DNA of 10,892 nt, taken from contig JAQVZV010000015.1 in assembly GCA_028708005.1 (NCBI GenBank), positions 1 to 10,892 of the forward strand. Direction: 5' to 3'. Origin of the DNA: Bacilli bacterium. Its GTDB lineage: Bacteria > Bacillota_I > Bacilli_A > RF39 > UBA660. The notes beneath the pieces were generated by a model. That model ran no database searches and was not told the origin of the DNA. It saw nothing but the letters and a program-made list of their open reading frames with translations. Positions 6,135 to 10,892 of the stretch are shown here, in pieces. Made by a program: the position numbers and the translations under genes. Numbering within the stretch: the stretch's first letter is position 1; each line of letters begins with the position of its first letter.

Positions 6135-6719
6135 TTATTTTCTACATACATCTATTTGCGGAACAGCAATACGTTTAATTTCCTGTTTCTTAATATCCAT
6201 TTCATGAAGTGATGCATGTGTAACGCCAAACCTATCCTTATTCATATCAGGTGACATATGATTTAATATATAATAAATCATATTGATCACACCACGATGC
6301 GTTATAATTAATGTATTATCTTCTATTACAGTAGTATCTAACGAACTTTTAATTCTATGGTATAAATCTAACATTGATTCGCCATTAGGATACCGAGTGT
6401 TAATATCCATTGTTTGAAAGTATTGAGGATATTTTTCTTTTGCTGCTTTTATTTTCATACCCGTTAAAGTGCCTTTATTTAACTCCCTTAATAATGGCGT
6501 ATGATGATAAACAATACCTAATTCTTTGGAAATTATTTCAGTCGTCCTAATAGTTCTTTTTAAGTCGCTTGAATATATCTTAGTGATATTTAATTTCTTT
6601 TTTTTTATAAAAGCAACTATATCTTTAACTTGTTTAATACCTACTGGTGTTAAATCAACATCACTCCAGCCACCAATAAATTGTTCATCATCTTCCCCAT
6701 GTCGTAATAAATATATCAT
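6135..6719 (-). CDS. Histidine phosphatase superfamily protein (phosphoglycerate mutase-like)
   Basis: 194 residues from ATG at 6719, chosen because AAAGGAGG stands 5 bases before it; an upstream in-frame ATG at 6749 has no ribosome binding site and would run through an inverted repeat. Catalytic features are complete: RHG at 6-8 with His7 as the phosphorylated residue, Arg55 in SSDLKRTIRT, Glu79 in LRELN, and His141 in ITHRG. The family removes phosphate from small metabolites such as sugar phosphates, nucleotides or alpha-ribazole phosphate; no substrate can be set from sequence. The gene lies 70 bases after the NrtR-like regulator, on the same strand, and is preceded by a site resembling that regulator's operator, so a link to nucleotide or NAD metabolism is possible (inference). 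No clear terminator follows. Confidence 0.88.
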   Translation of the reverse strand: MIYLLRHGEDDEQFIGGWSDVDLTPVGIKQVKDIVAFIKKKKLNITKIYSSDLKRTIRTTEIISKELGIVYHHTPLLRELNKGTLTGMKIKAAKEKYPQYFQTMDINTRYPNGESMLDLYHRIKSSLDTTVIEDNTLIITHRGVINMIYYILNHMSPDMNKDRFGVTHASLHEMDIKKQEIKRIAVPQIDVCRK

Positions 6720-6732
6720 CGTTCCTCCTTTG

Positions 6733-6747
6733 GTGTATTTAATACAC
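6733..6747. promoter_or_regulatory. Inverted repeat, candidate second NrtR-type operator
   Basis: GTGTATT-T-AATACAC is a perfect 7-bp inverted repeat with one central base, ending just before the ribosome binding site of the histidine phosphatase. On the minus strand it keeps ATGTGT-N7-ACAC with the same spacing and centre as the palindrome before the regulator gene, though its outer bases differ. This supports joint control of the two genes (inference). Confidence 0.45.
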
Positions 6748-6763
6748 ATATTTTATTATTTTT

Positions 6764-6785
6764 TAAATGCACTTAAGTGCATTTA
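6764..6785. repeat. Perfect 22-bp palindrome between regulator and phosphatase genes
   Basis: TAAATGCACTT is followed directly by its exact reverse complement, with no spacer. It begins 4 bases after the TAA of the NrtR-like gene. There is no T-run on the minus strand after it, so it is a poor terminator. A dyad operator for the phosphatase promoter or an RNA processing hairpin are alternatives. Symmetry is seen; function is not known. Confidence 0.5.
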
Positions 6786-6789
6786 TTTC

Positions 6790-7464
6790 CTAAAATATGC
6801 TTTTTTCTACAATGTCCTGTTTAAAGCGGTAGTATTTAGCGGGCTTACCTACTTTTCTTATGCCATCATCCTCAGTTTCTTCTAATAAACCCAGACTTAG
6901 TAACTTCTTTCTAAAATTCCTACGATCATATTTATTGTTTAATAATGTTTCGTATATCTTTTGCAATTGTGGCATTGTAAATTTATCCGGTAATAATACC
7001 TTTACTATATTTGATTTTAATATAATTTTTTTTAAATGGGCTAAGCCCTCATTTAATATTTTTTCATGGTCATATCCCAATTTTGGAATTTCATTAATGT
7101 TAAACCATTCAGCATTTTGAGTATGTGACGTTTCTTTTAAAATTTTGACTTTCTGAATATCAATCAAAGCTATATAAGCAATGGCAACCATTCTCATTAA
7201 AGGTGATCTGTTTGGATTACTAAACACCCCGAATTGTTCATAATAAAGATCTTTAAGTCCTGTTTTTTCATATATCTCTCTAGCGAGTCCTTCTTCTACA
7301 GTTTCGTCATTGTAAACAGCTCCACCAGTTAATATCCACTTTCCTTTATACGGTTCTTTCTTACGTTTGATTAACAATGCGCTCAAACCATCATTTTCAA
7401 TAGTAAAAATGGCTGCTATGGCATGAATTCCTTGATTACTATATTTTTTATTTGTTACATCCAT
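6790..7464 (-). CDS. NrtR-like transcriptional regulator (Nudix domain + winged helix)
   Basis: 224 residues in the NrtR layout. Residues 11-140 form a Nudix domain with the box GGAVYNDETVEEGLAREI (47-64) then YEKTGL; residues 150-215 form the winged helix with FTMPQLQKIYETLL, DRRNFRKKLLSLGLLEE and KPAKYYRF, all typical of the NrtR C-terminus. In the consensus REUxEExGU the second Glu is Lys67 here, which should weaken metal binding and hydrolysis, as often seen in NrtR proteins that only sense ADP-ribose or related nucleotides. Family members repress NAD synthesis or salvage genes and sometimes sugar genes. The ATG follows AGGAG by 7 bases. Its promoter is near consensus and overlapped by a perfect palindrome, so it likely represses itself. 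No NAD gene is in the window; the phosphatase downstream is the nearest candidate target. Regulator call is firm, the effector is inferred. Confidence 0.85.
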   Translation of the reverse strand: MDVTNKKYSNQGIHAIAAIFTIENDGLSALLIKRKKEPYKGKWILTGGAVYNDETVEEGLAREIYEKTGLKDLYYEQFGVFSNPNRSPLMRMVAIAYIALIDIQKVKILKETSHTQNAEWFNINEIPKLGYDHEKILNEGLAHLKKIILKSNIVKVLLPDKFTMPQLQKIYETLLNNKYDRRNFRKKLLSLGLLEETEDDGIRKVGKPAKYYRFKQDIVEKSIF

Positions 7465-7480
7465 GATATCTCCTATTACA

Positions 7481-7507
7481 TATTATGTGTTATTCAAACA
7501 CATAATA
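7481..7507. promoter_or_regulatory. Perfect palindromic operator of the NrtR-like gene
   Basis: TATTATGTGTT (7481-7491), 5 bases, AACACATAATA (7497-7507): an 11-bp perfect inverted repeat spanning about 27 bp. Its right end is the -10 box of the regulator promoter and it covers the expected transcription start, the place for a repressor. About the length of known NrtR sites; binding by this protein is inference. Confidence 0.7.
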
Positions 7508-7530
7508 CCATTGTATTAAATTTTTGTCAA
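7502..7530 (-). promoter_or_regulatory. Sigma-A-type promoter of the NrtR-like gene
   Basis: On the minus strand TTGACA (7530-7525), a 17-base spacer, then TATTAT (7507-7502). The -35 is consensus and the -10 differs by one base. The -10 lies inside the palindromic operator. Confidence 0.75.
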
Positions 7531-7540
7531 CTAAAATAAA

Positions 7541-7568
7541 TTGTTTCTTTATTTTGTCAATGTATAAT
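7541..7568 (+). promoter_or_regulatory. Promoter of the broken superoxide dismutase-like gene
   Basis: TTGTTT (7541-7546), 16 bases, TATAAT (7563-7568), then a GGGGGA ribosome binding site (7575-7580) before ATG 7585. The -10 is consensus and the -35 is fair. A direct repeat TTTTGTCAA (7522-7530 and 7552-7560) lies in the shared divergent region. Confidence 0.55.
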
Positions 7569-7584
7569 ATAAAAGGGGGATTAT

Positions 7585-8035
7585 ATGCAAGTGCCTATTA
7601 TCAGGCAACTTTTTAGCACCAAATCTTGATGGAAAAGCGATTTACATCCATGGTTAGAAGGAACTCACGTTAATGCAGAAGTTGCTAATATTCTCCCTGC
7701 AAAACCCTTTTTAAATAACGACCATCCCGTAGGACCTTTCGCCTTCCATATCCATGAAGGAACAAAATGGAGAAACTTTAATAATAAGTTTGGAAATGCT
7801 AAGGGTCATTACAGTCTCGCGATAAACCGCATGCTTTTCACGCAAGAGATCTGCCGTGGCTATTTTGAATGATGATTACGCTTATATGACGTTTACACCA
7901 CAGATTTAAACCAAACGAGGTTGTCGAAAAGCTGTTATTATTCGTATGCATCCAGACGATTACCGAATACAACCGAAAGCAAATGCTGTAGACAAAATTG
8001 CTTGTGGTATTATTATAAAAAATAAAGAGATTTAA
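7585..8035 (+). pseudogene. Cu/Zn superoxide dismutase-like gene, broken by several frameshifts
   Basis: Pieces of one SOD-family protein are spread over the three plus-strand frames in the right order. First SGNFLAPNLDGKAIYIHG, then PWLEGTHVNAEVANILPAKP leading to PVGPFAFHIHEGTKW and GHYS, then in another frame PHAFHARDLPWLF, then NDDYAYMTFT, HRFKPNEVV and finally KAVIIRMHPDDYRIQP ending in DKIACGIIIKN. FHIHE, the H-x-x-H-A-x-D stretch and the MHPDD...ACG end correspond to the metal-binding and C-terminal blocks of Cu/Zn SODs and their bacterial homologues. At least four frame changes plus TGA and TAG codons prevent a full product. Promoter and ribosome binding site remain, so decay may be recent. 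The intact family converts superoxide, often outside the cell; the relatives in Bacillota are not all proven active. Several sequencing errors are possible but this many is unlikely. Confidence 0.8.
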
Positions 8036-8048
8036 TAAATCTATTTAT
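8028..8048. terminator. Weak AT-rich hairpin between converging genes
   Basis: AGATTT-AAT-AAATCT (8028-8042) can form a 6-bp stem at the end of the broken SOD gene and next to the stop of the convergent membrane protein gene. The stem is short and AT-rich, with only a weak T tract, so terminator function is uncertain. Confidence 0.3.
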
Positions 8049-9649
8049 TTCAGTTTATATATATATTCTTTATCTCTAATACGAATTACTAAGTCTACCT
8101 TCGTTGCTTTTTTTACATTATCAGAAACTTGGTAGTACAAATCTTTCCCTTTATAATTACCTGGGGTCTTATTAATAAGTTCTGCACTATAAGTTTTACC
8201 TCCATAATTATAACGAAGGAAACCATATGATTGAATAACATCTTCTAACCTATTAACATTAATCAAATTAATATTTGAATCTTTTGTATAATCAAATGAT
8301 AATTTCATCAACATCTTGTTAACAGTAGTGTATTGAAGCGTTAAAATATTACTTTGGGTATAACATTCTCCACTAACACAGTGGGTAGATTCATAATTAA
8401 ATGATTTTTCCATTTTAACATCTTTTATTTTTAATTTTGAATTACCTAACGGAGAAGGAATGAATGTTAACTCTTCGCCTATATTTGCTTCTTTAACTTT
8501 GTTTATTTCATTAGTTATTGCACATTTTAATCTAATCATCTTGTATTTGGCTTCTAACCTGGTTGAACTAATTTTTAGGCTTTCTCTATATCTAAACATT
8601 AAATTATTTAAATCGATTCCTTCATCAATTTCAAAAACAAAGATATATGCGCCTGTTTTATCAGGTTCTATTGTTTGATTAGTATAGCCTATTCCTAAAT
8701 CAACAAATGATTGATAACGAGTTATAATAGGACTATATATACTACTACCATATACTAAATTGATATTATCTAAACTAAGTTGTTGTGGATAAAAATATTT
8801 GTTATGAAAAAGTACTTCAGTAATAACAAAAGCTTTGCCCTCAGGTGCGATTGGAACACCCCTTTGATTTATATTAGTATAATTGCAACTATTGATCATA
8901 TTTATGAAATAACCAGCTTTAAATGGCTCTGATTGGGTATACAGTTTGTTATATACTTTTTTATCTAAGAAAAAGATGATACTCAATGACGTTATTGCAA
9001 TAAGCGATATCAGTGTTAAAACAAACTTATTTTCTATAATGAAGTATTTTATTTCTCGACGCCCTCTTCTTAGACGTCTTCCTATTTTATTAGGATCAAT
9101 ACCAACTGTTAATTCAAATTCTTCATTATCTGATACATCTATTTCAAGTTCTGCTAAATCTTCACCAAAGTTAAATTTTTTAATATCAAAACCAACAGCC
9201 CTTGTTCCCATTACCAAAATAAGAGCATACTGTGAATAATAAATAACAGTCACAATATCTCGTATCACTCTAACGCTTCGTGGACTAATTGGCGATATTT
9301 CTATAACTCCTAAAATATTATAAATATAGAAAAAGAAGATAACTAAGCCAAGATAAAAGCCAATAATGATTAGATATATTAACGTTGGTTTCTTTTTTTG
9401 ACGCATTAATATATATATAATTAATGCTATTATTGCAATAATAATGGCAGCTGAAAACATATAAATATTTATATATCTTGATGAAAGCGAAAAAGAGGTA
9501 CGTGTAAAAGCACCTGTGCTAATATACTTTCTAAAGAAGCTTAGAATATGATTTGATTCATAAGCAACATAAATCATAAGAAGTGATAAAACAAAATGTA
9601 TTTTTTTAAAATGCTTTATGAGTAAGGCATATGGTTTTCTAAGTATCAC
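8045..9649 (-). CDS. Membrane protein of unknown function with large C-terminal extracytoplasmic domain
   Basis: 534 residues, family not recognised. Hydrophobic segments at about 17-31, 61-82, 88-111, 130-148 and 207-227 suggest five membrane helices. Between the fourth and fifth is a charged loop (about 150-205) with an acidic part (EDLAELEIDVSDNEEFE) and a very basic part (RRLRRGRREIK) just before the last helix. By the positive-inside rule this loop is cytoplasmic and the last 305 residues lie outside. That outer domain looks beta-rich and has a CVSGEC pair that could form a disulfide. Start is GTG at 9649, 5 bases after AGGAGGGG; no ATG fits. It lies 18 bases after the upstream gene, so both are probably one operon. 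Sensor, transport partner or envelope protein are all possible; nothing decides between them. Confidence 0.75.
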   Translation of the reverse strand: MILRKPYALLIKHFKKIHFVLSLLMIYVAYESNHILSFFRKYISTGAFTRTSFSLSSRYINIYMFSAAIIIAIIALIIYILMRQKKKPTLIYLIIIGFYLGLVIFFFYIYNILGVIEISPISPRSVRVIRDIVTVIYYSQYALILVMGTRAVGFDIKKFNFGEDLAELEIDVSDNEEFELTVGIDPNKIGRRLRRGRREIKYFIIENKFVLTLISLIAITSLSIIFFLDKKVYNKLYTQSEPFKAGYFINMINSCNYTNINQRGVPIAPEGKAFVITEVLFHNKYFYPQQLSLDNINLVYGSSIYSPIITRYQSFVDLGIGYTNQTIEPDKTGAYIFVFEIDEGIDLNNLMFRYRESLKISSTRLEAKYKMIRLKCAITNEINKVKEANIGEELTFIPSPLGNSKLKIKDVKMEKSFNYESTHCVSGECYTQSNILTLQYTTVNKMLMKLSFDYTKDSNINLINVNRLEDVIQSYGFLRYNYGGKTYSAELINKTPGNYKGKDLYYQVSDNVKKATKVDLVIRIRDKEYIYKLK

Positions 9650-9667
9650 ATTAACCCCTCCTGTTGC

Positions 9668-10892
9668 TTATTTATTTACATACACATTATATAGATTGCT
9701 CTTGTTGAAGATAAATTCACTATACTTAATTAATGGTTTTAACCCCAAACTACTACGATACATATATAATGTATCATTACTTATAAAATAAATATCATCT
9801 GAAGCATATCTAATATTCTTAACAGCATTAATCTTAAATAATAACGTCATAATATTAGTATTTTGTTTGTCTACTCGATAAATACTTATATTGTTATTTT
9901 CTTTTATATAAAGATAATAGTAACCATCAGTTTCGCCTCCAACAGCATCAACATACATAGGTTTTAAGGCTTTTAAGTTGTTAGGTATATCTTGTTCAAC
10001 ATCAAATACTAGATTATTATCGATTACTTCGTAAATAGTCCTTTTTTCCCATTTCCCATTATTATAGTATTTAGTATCATTATTTTCATCACCAGTTACT
10101 TCAGTTTCCTTTTTATAAATATCAATAGTATATTGACGCTTATTATTACGGTCTATTAAATATATCTTGTTATCAACAACCCCTTGAATAAACGAATCAT
10201 AAGCGATAGATGTTCCTAGATTTAATGTATCCATTGAGCCAGAAATAAGGTTAGTGATAAACATCCTAGTGAATTTATAACTATCTGCATAATCAGGTAT
10301 AACATAGTATTGATTTACCATTGTTGTAAGTACTGGCTCATATTTATCTTTTGAAATAAGGGTGAAAAACTTTTCCCCTCGATCAGTAATTCGATGAAAT
10401 CCTTTATATTGCCATACCACTAAATTTTGATCACTAGTTATATTATTAATATATAGGTGAAAATTATCAATTGGTTTGGTTCCCAAATTAGGAGCGTCCC
10501 AAGATGGATGATGATAACCTGACGCTTTTAAGGATAATACATATGCATCAAGATCTGCTTTTTGCCCCTTTAAAGCACCATATAAATAAAGTTTACCTTG
10601 ATTATTACAAATTACATCCATTGGTTCCGCTTCATCCTTAAAAATAGGGTACATACAAATATAATTTGTCCCTTTATATATTATTAAGTCTTTTAAAAAT
10701 TTGGTTACACCAACATAATTACCTACAATTTTAAAAGAAAATAATATTGTATTGTCATTAGATATTTCGTAATAATAATTATTTCTGTCAACTTCAGAGC
10801 GATTTTCGCTTTTGTGTCTAGCAGTAAAAACTTCTTTAACTTGATATTCGTCTTCATCAATTACAATATTATATAAATTAGTTTGACGACCC
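9668..10892 (-). CDS. Unrecognised protein, possibly beta-propeller-like; N-terminus outside the window
   Basis: The frame is open from the TAA at 9668 right to the window edge (407 codons visible), so the ATG at 10654 is probably internal: the codons before it continue smoothly as ...LIIYKGTNYIC. No ribosome binding site precedes that ATG. The product has repeated short stretches rich in Tyr, Ile, Asn and Asp with spacing like the strands of a beta-propeller, for example DGYYYLYIKENNNISIYRVD and NIRYASDDIYFISNDTLYMY. No membrane helix or signal can be judged because the start is missing. It is the gene before the membrane protein and closely spaced with it, which suggests they act together, perhaps at the cell surface (inference). 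I do not recognise a family. Confidence 0.7.
   Translation of the reverse strand, partial: GRQTNLYNIVIDEDEYQVKEVFTARHKSENRSEVDRNNYYYEISNDNTILFSFKIVGNYVGVTKFLKDLIIYKGTNYICMYPIFKDEAEPMDVICNNQGKLYLYGALKGQKADLDAYVLSLKASGYHHPSWDAPNLGTKPIDNFHLYINNITSDQNLVVWQYKGFHRITDRGEKFFTLISKDKYEPVLTTMVNQYYVIPDYADSYKFTRMFITNLISGSMDTLNLGTSIAYDSFIQGVVDNKIYLIDRNNKRQYTIDIYKKETEVTGDENNDTKYYNNGKWEKRTIYEVIDNNLVFDVEQDIPNNLKALKPMYVDAVGGETDGYYYLYIKENNNISIYRVDKQNTNIMTLLFKINAVKNIRYASDDIYFISNDTLYMYRSSLGLKPLIKYSEFIFNKSNLYNVYVNK

Noticed and set aside
6720..6749. Longer start for the histidine phosphatase
   Set aside because: No ribosome binding site before it, the extra 10 residues precede the normal family start, and the sequence is occupied by an inverted repeat.
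6526..7120. Plus-strand open frames rich in Phe, Leu and Ile, resembling membrane proteins
   Set aside because: Hydrophobic appearance comes from the antisense of Lys- and Asn-rich AT-rich genes; the minus-strand phosphatase and NrtR-like genes are certain.
8460..9239. Two plus-strand open frames opposite the membrane protein gene
   Set aside because: No start signals or motifs; opposite a long continuous gene.
9668..10654. ATG at 10654 as the true start of the last gene
   Set aside because: The frame is open to the window edge, without a ribosome binding site before the ATG and with similar composition upstream.

Overview
The window is AT-rich DNA of a low-GC Gram-positive bacterium (Bacillota in the broad sense). 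Evidence is the low GC, strong AGGAGG-type ribosome binding sites, TTGACA/TATAAT-like promoters and rho-independent terminators. TGA is a stop and Trp is TGG, so the mycoplasma code does not apply. A 2-hydroxyacyl-CoA dehydratase-type iron-sulfur cassette and two radical SAM enzymes suggest an anaerobe. I cannot name the genus.

Layout. At 1-103 (-) is the start of a type IV prepilin-like gene that runs out of the window. It diverges from a small XRE-family regulator at 277-489 (+), which ends in a terminator (488-515) shared with the convergent operon. At 511-3432 (-) three overlapping genes encode a DUF2229-type protein, an HgdB-like protein and an HgdC/BadF-type ATPase activator. Upstream, at 3475-5912 (-), lies a separate unit: two overlapping radical SAM/SPASM genes, then a 22-codon gene with a very strong ribosome binding site, then a terminator. 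This is the most interesting part, a candidate peptide-modification (RiPP) locus whose proposed precursor is Cys-free, Trp-free and cationic. The first radical SAM gene has its CxxxCxxC cluster motif upstream of its first ATG and no normal start codon in frame before it.

At 6135-7464 (-) are a histidine phosphatase and an NrtR-like regulator (Nudix domain plus winged helix). A perfect 11-bp inverted repeat overlaps the -10 box of the regulator gene, and a related imperfect copy precedes the phosphatase gene, so the two probably form a small regulon. At 7585-8035 (+) is a wreck of a Cu/Zn superoxide dismutase-like gene, broken by several frameshifts but still with a clear promoter and ribosome binding site. 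At 8045-10892 (-) are two unrecognised genes: a five-helix membrane protein with a large probable outer domain, and upstream of it a protein that continues past the window edge and so lacks its start here.

No rRNA, tRNA, CRISPR array, insertion sequence or replication origin was seen.
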